A stretch of 64,000 nucleotides of DNA from Streptomyces griseus (GTDB lineage Bacteria > Actinomycetota > Actinomycetes > Streptomycetales > Streptomycetaceae), in the NCBI RefSeq assembly GCF_001715295.1, contig NZ_MDKB01000002.1, forward strand, positions 1,572,313 to 1,636,312. The letters are read 5' to 3'. Numbering within the stretch: the stretch's first letter is position 1; each line of letters opens with the position of its first letter. The translations under genes and the position numbers were made by a program. The notes beneath the pieces are model-generated. The model saw only the letters and a list, made by a program, of their open reading frames with translations, did no database searches and was not told the DNA's origin. Below are positions 41,209 through 49,228 of this stretch, one piece after another.

Positions 41209-42120
41209 TCAGGCCGCTACGAGATAGGAAAAGACCGATTCGAGTGATTCGTCGGAAGGTGAAACGGTCAGCAGCCGGATGCCGTTCTCGCGTGCCACCC
41301 GCGGCAGCAGCGTCGTGAAGCGCCCGAAGTCGACGGCCTGGATGCGCAGGGCCCCCTCGGCCACGTCGACCTCGATCCCCGCGGTCGAGGGGTCCGCGAT
41401 GAGCGCTGCGGCGAGCGCCCGGTCGTCGCTGGACCGTACGAGGTATCGGTGCGGCCGGTCCGTCATCAGCCGACGGATCTTCCGGAAGTCGCCGGACGCG
41501 GCGTGGCGGCCGGCCACGATCACCTCGATGTGCGAGGCGAGCTGCTCGACCTCTTCCAGGATGTGCGAGGAGAAGAGGACCGTGCGGCCTTCCGCGCCCA
41601 TCCGTCGCAGCAGTTCCATCAGCTGCATCCGCTGCCGCGGATCCATGCCGTTGAACGGCTCGTCGAGGAGCAGCACGGAGGGGTCGTGGACCAGGGCGGA
41701 GGCCATCTTCACCCGCTGGCGCATGCCCTTGCTGTAGGTGGAGATCTTGCGGTCCTGCGCGTACTGCATCTCGACGGTGGCCAGCGCCTTGTGGGCGGCC
41801 GCTTCCCCCAGTCCGTGCAGCTCCGCGTTGGCGACGACGAACTCGCGGCCGGTCAGGAAGTCGTACATCCCCTCCCGCTCCGGCACGATCCCGATCGACT
41901 TGTAGACCGCCTCGTTGCGCCAGATCCGGGTGCCGTCGAGCGTGACCTCGCCGGTCGAGGGGGCGAGGAAGCCGGCCATCATGTTGATCAGCGTGGACTT
42001 GCCGGCACCGTTGGGGCCGAGCAGCCCGGTGACTCCCGGGCCCACGGTCATGCTCACGTCGTTGACGGCGACCACGTTGCCGAACCAGCGGGAGGTGTGG
42101 TCGATCTCGATGGTGGTCAC
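41209..42120 (-). CDS. ABC transporter ATP-binding protein
   Basis: A 303-residue ATPase: Walker A GPNGAGKST, signature YSKGMRQRV, Walker B VLLLDEPFNGMD and switch His in LFSSHILEEV. Partner of the permease downstream. It overlaps the previous permease gene by 4 bases (ATGA-type). The usual LSGGQ is replaced by YSKGM, the form seen in CcmA/DrrA-like exporters. Confidence 0.93.
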   Translation of the reverse strand: MTTIEIDHTSRWFGNVVAVNDVSMTVGPGVTGLLGPNGAGKSTLINMMAGFLAPSTGEVTLDGTRIWRNEAVYKSIGIVPEREGMYDFLTGREFVVANAELHGLGEAAAHKALATVEMQYAQDRKISTYSKGMRQRVKMASALVHDPSVLLLDEPFNGMDPRQRMQLMELLRRMGAEGRTVLFSSHILEEVEQLASHIEVIVAGRHAASGDFRKIRRLMTDRPHRYLVRSSDDRALAAALIADPSTAGIEVDVAEGALRIQAVDFGRFTTLLPRVARENGIRLLTVSPSDESLESVFSYLVAA

Positions 42121-43025
42121 AGCCCGACCCTCCGGTAGCGGCGCATCAGGACGGCGTACGAGCCGGCGACGAGCGCGAGTACAACGATCAGATAGGCGAC
42201 ACCGGCGGCGGCTCCGGGGCCCTCGCCCCCGGGGAAGGCGGAGGAGGCGCCGAGGAACGCCGTCTGCACCCCGTCGATCAGCGTGATGGGCGAGAACAGC
42301 CCCAGCCAGGTGATGGCACCGGCGGAGTCCGTCTCCCAGGCGATCGCCTGGACCGTGGAGACCGCACCGTAGGTGATGGTCAGTACGGCGATGACGGCGG
42401 CGACCCCGAAGCCCCGGCGCGGGGTCAGCGCGGCGACGACCAGCCCGAGTCCGGCGAACAGCACGGAGAGCAGCGCCACCGAGACCATCCCCTGCCCGAA
42501 GCCCTTGGTCTGGTCACCGAAGTCGAACTTCGCGAGCAGCGCGCCCACGTAGAGGATGACGAGCGGAAGCCCGGTGAGGATCAGCAGGGCAGACGCCATG
42601 GCGGCGAACTTCGCCAGGACGTAGTCGATCCGCTCGATCGGCCGCGAGAAGTACAGGGGGACACTCTTGAAACGCAGGTCCCGGGAGACGGACTGCGGGG
42701 CCTGGGAGGCGACGAAGAGCCCGATCACGGCCTGCAGGTAGATCGCGAAGTCCGTGTACTTGATGGGGAGTTTCGTCAGGGTGGGCGTGGCCATGGCCAC
42801 CGCGACGAGGATCAGCGCCACCATGCACATCACCCCGCACAGGAGCATCGGCAGCACCTTGGACTTGGCGGAGCGGCCCAGCCCGAAGGAGCCCCGCAGG
42901 GACTGCGAGTACAGCGAGCGGCGGGCGTAGGCCCGGCCCAGGCGTACGCCGTCGTAGGAGCGGTAGCCGATGTTGTGGATCCGGGAGGTGTCGCTCCCGG
43001 TCGCGGTCCCGGTCTCAGTGCTCAT
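42117..43025 (-). CDS. ABC-2-type transporter permease
   Basis: A 302-residue permease with about six membrane segments (about 55-80, 90-108, 140-165, 180-205, 210-235 and 270-292) and a long N-terminal cytoplasmic part with RSYDGVRLGRAYARRSLYSQSLRG, typical of this exporter group. It overlaps both ATPase genes, so the four genes are translationally coupled. Substrate unknown. Confidence 0.9.
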   Translation of the reverse strand: MSTETGTATGSDTSRIHNIGYRSYDGVRLGRAYARRSLYSQSLRGSFGLGRSAKSKVLPMLLCGVMCMVALILVAVAMATPTLTKLPIKYTDFAIYLQAVIGLFVASQAPQSVSRDLRFKSVPLYFSRPIERIDYVLAKFAAMASALLILTGLPLVILYVGALLAKFDFGDQTKGFGQGMVSVALLSVLFAGLGLVVAALTPRRGFGVAAVIAVLTITYGAVSTVQAIAWETDSAGAITWLGLFSPITLIDGVQTAFLGASSAFPGGEGPGAAAGVAYLIVVLALVAGSYAVLMRRYRRVGL

Positions 43026-44061
43026 CCCGACCGCTCCCCTTCTGCTGTCCGGCCCCGGCTGCCACGGTCATGGCCGCCTCTGCTGTCCTCGCGGTGCGGA
43101 AGACCTCGGCGATGTGGTGGCGCCGCTGTTCCATCCGGACGAGACCGAGTCCGAGCTCGGCGACGCTGTCCCGCACCAGGTCGTACGTCTCCTCGCCCGT
43201 CGCCTCCACGAGGAGGATGTGTCCCGCACCGGGCAGGCCCTCGGCGTCGACGCCGTCGTGTCCGACGAGCTTGATGCCGGCGCCGGTGAGGATGCGGCGC
43301 AGCGCGTCCGTGCCGTCCGGGTGGGTGTCGCTGTCGGTGACCTCGACCGCCAGCGTGGTGGTGGTCTGCGTGAAGTCGCGGGTGGAGCTGGACCGCAGCA
43401 GCGTTCCGCCGTCGATGACGACGACGTGGTCGCAGGTCCGCTCCAACTCCCCCAGGAGGTGGGAGGTGACCAGGACCGAGATCCCGAAGTCGGTGTGGAC
43501 GCGGCGGATCAGGCCGAGCATCTCGTCGCGGCCGACCGGGTCGAGGCCGTTGGTCGGCTCGTCCAGCAGGACCAGCTGGGGGTCGTGGACCAGCGCCTGG
43601 GCCAGCTTCACCCGTTGCTTCATGCCGGTCGAGTAGCCGCCGATGGGGCGGTAGCGCTCCTCGTACAGCCCCACGTGGCGCAGGGTGTCGGCGGTGCGCT
43701 CGCGCGCCGCCGTGGGCGGCAGCCCGGACATCCGCGCCATGTGGACGACGAACTCGGTCGCCGACACGTCCGGCGGCAGACAGTCGTGCTCGGGCATGTA
43801 CCCGACCCGCTCCCGGATGGCGGCGCCCTCGGTGGCGACGTCGAGCCCGAGCACCGCGGCCCGGCCCTCGGTGGCGGGGGACAGACCCAGCAGGATCTTG
43901 ATCAAGGTGGACTTGCCGGCCCCGTTGGAACCCACCAGGCCGGTCACGCCCGGTCCGATGTCCAAGGAGAGCCGGTCAAGCGCGGTCACACGGGGGAACC
44001 GCTTGCTCAGGCTTTCGGTCGCGATCACAGTCACGTCGACGACGCTAGTGGCGGGCGCCAC
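43015..44061 (-). CDS. ABC transporter ATP-binding protein
   Basis: A 348-residue ATPase: Walker A GSNGAGKST, signature YSTGMKQRV, Walker B LVLLDEPTNGLD and His-loop VTSHLLGEL. First gene of the operon. The annotated start GTG 44061 is not secure; GTG 44034 and GTG 44028 lie nearer to the conserved IATESLSKRF beginning. Confidence 0.92.
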   Translation of the reverse strand: MAPATSVVDVTVIATESLSKRFPRVTALDRLSLDIGPGVTGLVGSNGAGKSTLIKILLGLSPATEGRAAVLGLDVATEGAAIRERVGYMPEHDCLPPDVSATEFVVHMARMSGLPPTAARERTADTLRHVGLYEERYRPIGGYSTGMKQRVKLAQALVHDPQLVLLDEPTNGLDPVGRDEMLGLIRRVHTDFGISVLVTSHLLGELERTCDHVVVIDGGTLLRSSSTRDFTQTTTTLAVEVTDSDTHPDGTDALRRILTGAGIKLVGHDGVDAEGLPGAGHILLVEATGEETYDLVRDSVAELGLGLVRMEQRRHHIAEVFRTARTAEAAMTVAAGAGQQKGSGRDEH

Positions 44062-44234
44062 AGGAGTCGTCAGACCAGGCGGCTGTATCGGCGTCCGACT
44101 CGAGACGTACGGACCCGTAAGGGGACCGCACGGGGGAGGAGCCGGGGGCGGAGGCGCGACAGGCGCGAGGGGCCCGGCGGCGGATACATGAGCGGTGGTG
44201 TCCGTGAGCGCGTCGCCGCTCCGGCCTCGTCACA

Positions 44235-44262
44235 GGGGCTGTCCACAGGGGGCTGTCCACAG
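44235..44262. repeat. Perfect 14-bp tandem duplication containing DnaA-box-like sequence
   Basis: GGGGCTGTCCACAG occurs twice in direct tandem (44235-44248, 44249-44262) in the 304-bp divergent region 44062-44365. Each copy contains CTGTCCACA, close to a DnaA box. Confidence 0.75.
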
Positions 44263-44365
44263 GTCCCGGTCCGCCCTTGACGCGGGCTCCTTCGGATTGC
44301 CACATTCGTCGGTGTCACGTTACGGGCACGTACCGCGACGGCCGTACATCGGACGAGGAGGCTGC

Positions 44366-45307
44366 GTGAATCTGCGGGGTGCGAGTGAGCGCTGGATCCG
44401 TACGGGCGGGATCGGGCTCTGCGTGGCCGAACTGGGTGATCGGACGCAGCCGACGATCGTGCTGGTGCACGGATACCCGGACAGCAAGGAGGTCTGGTCC
44501 GACGTCGCGCACCGGTTGGCGGAACGCTGGCACGTGGTGCTGTACGACGTGCGGGGACACGGACGATCGACGGCGCCCAGGCCGCTGCGCGGGGGCTTCA
44601 CGCTGGAGAAGCTGACGGACGACTTCCTGGCCGTCGTGGACGCGGTGAGCCCCGACCATCCTGTTCATGTCGTCGGGCACGACTGGGGGTCCGTCCAGTC
44701 CTGGGAGTTCGCCACGGTGGAGAGGGCCAAGGGCCGTATCGCCTCGTTCACCTCGATATCCGGTCCGTCCCTCGACCACTTCGGCCACTGGATCAAGCAG
44801 CGGGTGTCCCGGCCGAGTCCCCGCCGCGTCGGCCAGCTGATCGGCCAGGCCGCAAAGTCCTGGTACATATACGCGTTGCACACGCCCGTGTTGCCCGAGA
44901 TGGCCTGGCGCGGGGTGCTCGGCCGGCAGTGGCCGCGCATCCTGCAGCGGATGGAGAAGGTGTCCTCGGAGGACTATCCGACCGCCTCGCTCCCCCGCGA
45001 CGCCGCACACGGGACATGGCTCTACCGTGACAACGTCAGGGCCCGCATGCGCCGGCCGCGTACGGACGCGTACGCCCATGTGCCGGTCCAGTTGATCACT
45101 CCGACCGGTGATGCCTTCCTGTCACCCACGCTCTACGACGACCTGGATTTCTGGGCCCCTCAGCTGGTCCGGCGATCGCTGCCCGCCACACACTGGGTAC
45201 CGCGCACCAGGCCGGACCAGCTGTCGTCCTGGATAGGCGAGTTCGTCAGCACCGTCGAGGCAGCGGGCGAGGAGGGGCCGAACGTACGGGGCGACACCGC
45301 CACCTGA
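44366..45307 (+). CDS. Alpha/beta hydrolase (epoxide-hydrolase-like), remnant of a two-domain protein
   Basis: A 313-residue hydrolase: HGYPDSKEVW (oxyanion HG-P), nucleophile Asp in GHDWGS and catalytic His in ATHWVPRTRP. The Asp nucleophile points to epoxide hydrolase or dehalogenase relatives. GTG 44366 follows GAGGAGG. From memory, Streptomyces homologues continue after this point into a short-chain dehydrogenase domain. Here a TGA at 45305 ends the protein, and the dehydrogenase sequence persists as a pseudogene downstream. The hydrolase part itself looks intact. Confidence 0.88.
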   Translation: MNLRGASERWIRTGGIGLCVAELGDRTQPTIVLVHGYPDSKEVWSDVAHRLAERWHVVLYDVRGHGRSTAPRPLRGGFTLEKLTDDFLAVVDAVSPDHPVHVVGHDWGSVQSWEFATVERAKGRIASFTSISGPSLDHFGHWIKQRVSRPSPRRVGQLIGQAAKSWYIYALHTPVLPEMAWRGVLGRQWPRILQRMEKVSSEDYPTASLPRDAAHGTWLYRDNVRARMRRPRTDAYAHVPVQLITPTGDAFLSPTLYDDLDFWAPQLVRRSLPATHWVPRTRPDQLSSWIGEFVSTVEAAGEEGPNVRGDTAT

Positions 45308-45480
45308 GCGCATGCGGACCGTTTCGGGGGCCAGTTGGTGGTGGTCACAGGAGCGGCCGAGGCATCGGCCGGGCCACCGCGCCCGCTCTCACCACAGCGG
45401 GCGCCCGGGTGGTGGCCGTGGAGCGGGACAAGGAGGGCGCGGCACGGACGGCCGAAGCAGCTCGGCCGGGGCGCGACCGA
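45308..45480 (+). pseudogene. Decayed short-chain dehydrogenase N-terminus (was fused to the hydrolase)
   Basis: Directly after the TGA the same frame reads AHADRFGGQLVVVTGA. After a one-base loss near 45354 the next frame gives GRGIGRATAPALTTAGARVV and then AVERDKEGAARTAEAARP. Joined, this is the beta1-alpha1-beta2 unit of an SDR with the TGxxxGxG dinucleotide motif. The homology stops near 45470, so the rest of the domain is gone. Three lesions are visible: an in-frame stop, a frameshift and a truncation. Confidence 0.85.
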
Positions 45481-45800
45481 CGTACCAAGCAATGTGTGCG
45501 GCACCCAATTTGGTGTCGTGTGAGGAGTATCGATGCTGCCGCGTTCCGTCGCGGCAAGCATCGCATGAGGTACCAACACTCCGCGATGTCTCTCCGACAC
45601 CCACAGTGAGCAGCGGAGTTGTGCCTGACGAACGTATTAGCTTGCAGGGCACGGTAGTTGCGCAACTACGCTGCTTTTTAACTCAGTTGAAGTCGGAAGT
45701 CGGAACTCCCTTACTCGTGCAGCCATTTGTAACGTGCAGAGTGCAGCATGCGCGCTGAAACAGGGTGCGGACAGATATGCCGTGCAGGCATTCTGTCGGA
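45481..45800. other. Lower-GC gene-free stretch with hairpin and palindrome
   Basis: No gene was found. A strong hairpin lies at 45531-45563 (CGATGCT + GCCGCG paired with CGCGGC + AGCATCG, one bulged A). A perfect 16-bp palindrome GTAGTTGCGCAACTAC at 45654-45669 resembles MarR-type operators. GC is below that of the neighbours. Confidence 0.65.
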
Positions 45801-46343
45801 ATGAACGATCATCGCACCGTGAAGGTGTCCAAGTACCTTTCGAAGCACTTGCGTCACCAACCGGAAAGGATCGGGATCACTCTCGACGCGAACGGCTGGG
45901 TCGCCATCGACGAACTGCTGCTGGCGTGTGCCCGGCACGGTTTCACCGTCGGCCGGGCCGAGATCGATCACGTGGTCGCGTCCAACGACAAGAAGCGCTT
46001 CGCCGTGGCGGACGGACGCATCAGGGCGAGCCAGGGCCACACCGTACCGGTCGATCTCGGCCTGTCACCCGTCGATCCGCCGCCGTACCTCTACCACGGC
46101 ACAGTGGCCCGGGTGCTCGATGTCATCCGCACGGAGGGGCTGCGCCCCATGGCCCGCCACCACGTCCACCTCTCACCCGACCGTGAGACGGCCACCCGCG
46201 TCGGCGCAAGGCGCGGAGCCCCTGTGGTGCTGTCCGTGGACGCCGGTGCCATGCATCGGGCAGGCCACTCGTTCTACGTCAGCGCGAACGGCGTATGGCT
46301 CACCGATTCGGTGCCCCCGCGCTTCCTGCGCCTGCGCGATTGA
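45801..46343 (+). CDS. kptA: RNA 2'-phosphotransferase (KptA/Tpt1 family)
   Basis: Transfers a 2'-phosphate from RNA to NAD. The 180-residue protein shows the Tpt1 signatures: SKYLSKHLRHQPERIGI (conserved Arg-His), LYHGTVARVLDVIRTEGL, HHVHLSPDRETA and a C-terminal FYVSANGVWLTDSVP. In fungi it finishes tRNA splicing; in bacteria lacking that pathway its role is unclear. ATG 45801; in-frame ATG 45777 is possible. Its last 44 bases overlap the converging gene at 46300. Confidence 0.93.
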   Translation: MNDHRTVKVSKYLSKHLRHQPERIGITLDANGWVAIDELLLACARHGFTVGRAEIDHVVASNDKKRFAVADGRIRASQGHTVPVDLGLSPVDPPPYLYHGTVARVLDVIRTEGLRPMARHHVHLSPDRETATRVGARRGAPVVLSVDAGAMHRAGHSFYVSANGVWLTDSVPPRFLRLRD

Positions 46344-46698
46344 CTCCCCGCCCGGCCGAGCCGCCGCAACCGCCGCTGTCCCCCGTGTTCGCCTCAGGCC
46401 ACCACGCGTCCACCGGAGCGGACTCACCGCGGTGGGCGGCGTGGTAGGCGCGGATACGCTCGGCCTTGTCCGACACCTCGGCAGGGCCGACAGGGCCGTG
46501 CTCCGCTTCAACGGCGGCGATGTACTCATCGATGGCCTCGCGCTGGAGCTGCCGCTGTACGGCTTCCTCGATAGAGGAGGAGACGCCTTGCTTGCCGGGG
46601 CGTGCGCGGATCGCTTCCAGGGTCTCGGCGCGCAGGGAGACGCTGGTGACTCGGGTCTTGCCGGGGCGGGGCGTGTCCATAGGGGAAGTGCAGTACAT
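46300..46698 (-). CDS. Orphan ribbon-helix-helix antitoxin-like protein
   Basis: A 132-residue protein with an N-terminal RHH-type segment (about 15-55: TRVTSVSLRAETLEAIRARPGKQGVSSSIEEAVQ, shown in parts) and a helical stretch with AEHGPVGPAEVSDKAERI, as in several type II antitoxins. The C-terminus is Gly/Ala-rich. Start ATG 46698 or 46680. No toxin gene is adjacent on either side. The 3' end overlaps kptA by 44 bases, tail to tail. Confidence 0.65.
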   Translation of the reverse strand: MYCTSPMDTPRPGKTRVTSVSLRAETLEAIRARPGKQGVSSSIEEAVQRQLQREAIDEYIAAVEAEHGPVGPAEVSDKAERIRAYHAAHRGESAPVDAWWPEANTGDSGGCGGSAGRGVNRAGAGSAGAPNR

Positions 46699-46881
46699 GA
46701 CCTATGAGCACTCTCGGCGCTCCGCGGTGCCCACCGGCGCCGGCGGCAAGCTTGGCTCAGCCCTGCCCAGCGTGCCCGCCGACGCCACGGTAGCGGCCGC
46801 CGTCGCGGCGTCGGCCTGGCTTCCCGAATCTGCTCCGTCGGCATATCCGTGACAGCGGGATGCCCGCGTATCGTCGAGGTC

Positions 46882-47778
46882 ATGCGTCTGAGCACGGTGA
46901 TCCTCCCCATCCACCGATGGGCCGAAGGGCAGAAGATCTGGCGGCGGGCCGAAGACCTCGGCTTCCATGCTGCGTACACCTACGACCACCTGGCCTGGCG
47001 GTCGTTCCGGGACGGGCCGTGGTTTGGTGCGATCCCGACGCTGACAGCGGCAGCGTCGGTCACGCGGAGTATGCGGTTGGGTACCCTCGTCACCTCTCCC
47101 AACTTCCGGCACCCGGTGACCCTCGCCAAGGACCTCATCACACTGGACGACGTGTCCGGTGGGCGGATCACGCTCGGCATCGGTGCGGGCGGGAACGGGT
47201 TCGACGCCACGACACTCCGCAGGGCCGGCGAGGAACCGTGGACGCCCCGCGAACGCGCCGACCACTTCGAGGAGTTCGTACCGCTGCTCGACCGGCTGCT
47301 CAGGGAGCCGACGGTCACCTACGAGGGGCAGTTCTACGCGGCGAACGAGGCCCGCAACATCCCCGGCTGCGTCCAGCGCCCGCGGCTGCCCTTCGCCGTG
47401 GCGGCCACCGGACCGCGCGGCCTCAAACTCGCCGCACAGTACGGTCAGGCATGGGTCACCACGGGCGACCCGAAGCTGTACGAAGCCGGGACCCCCGAGC
47501 AGTCCGTAGCAGCGATCCGCAGCCAGATCTCCCGGCTCGGCGTGGCAGGCGAGGCGGTCGGCCGGGACGTTTCGGGGATGGACAGGATTCTGCTCACCGG
47601 CTTCACTCCCGACCGGCCGCTGCAGTCCTTCGACGCCTTCGTGGACTTCGCGGGAACGCACTACGAGCTCGGTTTCACGGAGATCGTCCTCCACTGGCCG
47701 ATACCGGACTCCGATTTCGCCGCGGACATGAAGGTGTTCGAGCGCATCGCCACCGAAGGCCTCGCCCAGCTCGGCTGA
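46882..47778 (+). CDS. Luciferase-like (LLM) flavin- or F420-dependent oxidoreductase
   Basis: A 298-residue TIM-barrel oxidoreductase of the bacterial luciferase superfamily: YTYDHLAWRSF, LGTLVTSPNFRHPVTLAKDLITLDDVSGGRITLGIGAGGN (in two parts) and PFAVAATGPRGLKLAAQYG. The actinobacterial setting makes F420 a plausible cofactor, but sequence alone does not decide. ATG 46882 gives the usual family N-terminus MRLSTVILPIHRW. Confidence 0.9.
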   Translation: MRLSTVILPIHRWAEGQKIWRRAEDLGFHAAYTYDHLAWRSFRDGPWFGAIPTLTAAASVTRSMRLGTLVTSPNFRHPVTLAKDLITLDDVSGGRITLGIGAGGNGFDATTLRRAGEEPWTPRERADHFEEFVPLLDRLLREPTVTYEGQFYAANEARNIPGCVQRPRLPFAVAATGPRGLKLAAQYGQAWVTTGDPKLYEAGTPEQSVAAIRSQISRLGVAGEAVGRDVSGMDRILLTGFTPDRPLQSFDAFVDFAGTHYELGFTEIVLHWPIPDSDFAADMKVFERIATEGLAQLG

Positions 47779-48123
47779 CCATCCCCGTTGCGTGACCGCA
47801 CCGGCCGACACGGCCGATGCTGGCCTCCGGCCCGGTCGGTCACGGCAGCCGGGCCCACCGCAGTCCTGAAGCCCGGACAGACGCCGGCAGCGGCTCAGTC
47901 ACCGGAGGGTGCGGCCGGCCGGTGACAGGGCCGGTCGGGGACGCGGTGCGCGCAGCCCGGCCACGACCGACCCCGAGCCGATGGGCAGCCGAGGGGCGCA
48001 CACCCCGGTCTCGACGCCACGCTCCAGGCATATGCCTTTGGTATGTACGGAGTTCAGCGGCTCGCGCTCTCATATGTGCGCCCCCCTGCACTCCCGTGCG
48101 GGTACGTACGGGAGAATGGCGGG
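47779..48123. other. Intergenic region with a 12-bp palindrome
   Basis: 345 bases without a gene. AGGCATATGCCT at 48026-48037 is a perfect palindrome 87 bases before the HAD start codon. Nothing else stands out. Confidence 0.5.
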
Positions 48124-48969
48124 GTGACCTCAGCGACCGACACGCCTCTGCCTGCCGTTACCCGGCTGATCGCCACCGATCTGGACGGCACCCTGCTGCG
48201 CGACGACAAGACTCTGTCGGACCGTACGATCGCGGCCCTCGCGGCGGCCGAGGAAGCGGGAATCGACGTCTTCTTCGTCACCGGCCGGCCGGCGCGCTGG
48301 ATGGACGTCGTCAGCACCCACGTCCACGGCCACGGCATGGCGATCTGCGCCAACGGCGCGGCTGTCGCCGATCTGCACGCGGACGGCCGGCTGATCGAGG
48401 TCCGGCCCCTGGACCGGGTCGCAGCCCTCGAGGTGGTCGGCCTTCTGCGCGAGGTGGCTCCCGGCACGTCGTTCGCCGTCGAACTCACCACGGGCATCCA
48501 CTACGAACCGGCCTACCCGCCGTTTCACCTGGACCCGGGAGCCACCGTGGCCGTAGCGGAGAAGCTGCTCCACGAGGAGGCGCCCGGCACCGGTGCTCCG
48601 GTGCTCAAAGTCCTCGCCCACCACCCCGAACTGGCTCCGGACACCTTCCTCACCGCTGCCCGCGAGGCCGCGGCGGAGCTGGCCTCGTTCACCCGCTCCA
48701 GCCCCACCGCGCTGTTGGAGATCAGCGGGCACGGTGTCTCGAAGGCCGGCACGCTCGCCGCCTGCTGCGCGGAGCGTGGCATCACCCCGGCCGAGGTGGT
48801 GGCCTTCGGGGACATGCCCAACGATGTGGAGATGCTGAGCTGGGCCGGTGCCTCGTTCGCCATGGGAAACGCCCACCCGGCCGCCATCGCCGCCGCTTCG
48901 GGTGTCACGCTCACCAACAACGAGGACGGCGTGGCGGTCGTCATCGAACGCATACTCGCCACCCGCTGA
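48124..48969 (+). CDS. HAD-superfamily Cof-type phosphatase
   Basis: A 281-residue Cof/type IIB HAD hydrolase: [19 protein letters not shown] (motif I), FFVTGRPARW (motif II), GHGVSKAGTL (Lys) and [12 protein letters not shown] (motif IV). GTG 48124. It is a paralogue of the product of 38107-38922 with the same core motifs, but it stands alone and is not coupled to serS. Confidence 0.92.
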   Translation: MTSATDTPLPAVTRLIATDLDGTLLRDDKTLSDRTIAALAAAEEAGIDVFFVTGRPARWMDVVSTHVHGHGMAICANGAAVADLHADGRLIEVRPLDRVAALEVVGLLREVAPGTSFAVELTTGIHYEPAYPPFHLDPGATVAVAEKLLHEEAPGTGAPVLKVLAHHPELAPDTFLTAAREAAAELASFTRSSPTALLEISGHGVSKAGTLAACCAERGITPAEVVAFGDMPNDVEMLSWAGASFAMGNAHPAAIAAASGVTLTNNEDGVAVVIERILATR

Positions 48970-49228
48970 GCCACGGCCGGACCCATCGATCGGAACGACC
49001 CGCTGAACCACCGGCCGGAGCTCCCGGCCGAACGCCCTGCCGGGACGTCTACGGACGGGCTTCCACGGCGCCTACCGCAAGCGTCAGCCGAGGCGGTACG
49101 CCGGAACCGGGCACACGCGGCCTTCGCGCCGGTCCCGCACGCCCGGCGCCGCCCTCCCGGTCCCCCACGTCCCGGGCCACGCCCTGCCGCGCTCCCCGCC
49201 CGGGGCGGCGCCCCGGAAGCGCGGGGCG

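Noticed and set aside
45312-45758. Plus-strand open frame starting with MRTVSGASWWW
   Set aside because: It is an out-of-frame reading of the decayed SDR sequence; the correct protein similarity lies in the two other frames.
48026-48037. AGGCATATGCCT palindrome as a specific operator
   Set aside because: A single 12-bp palindrome with no repeat or known consensus; noted only in the intergenic entry.
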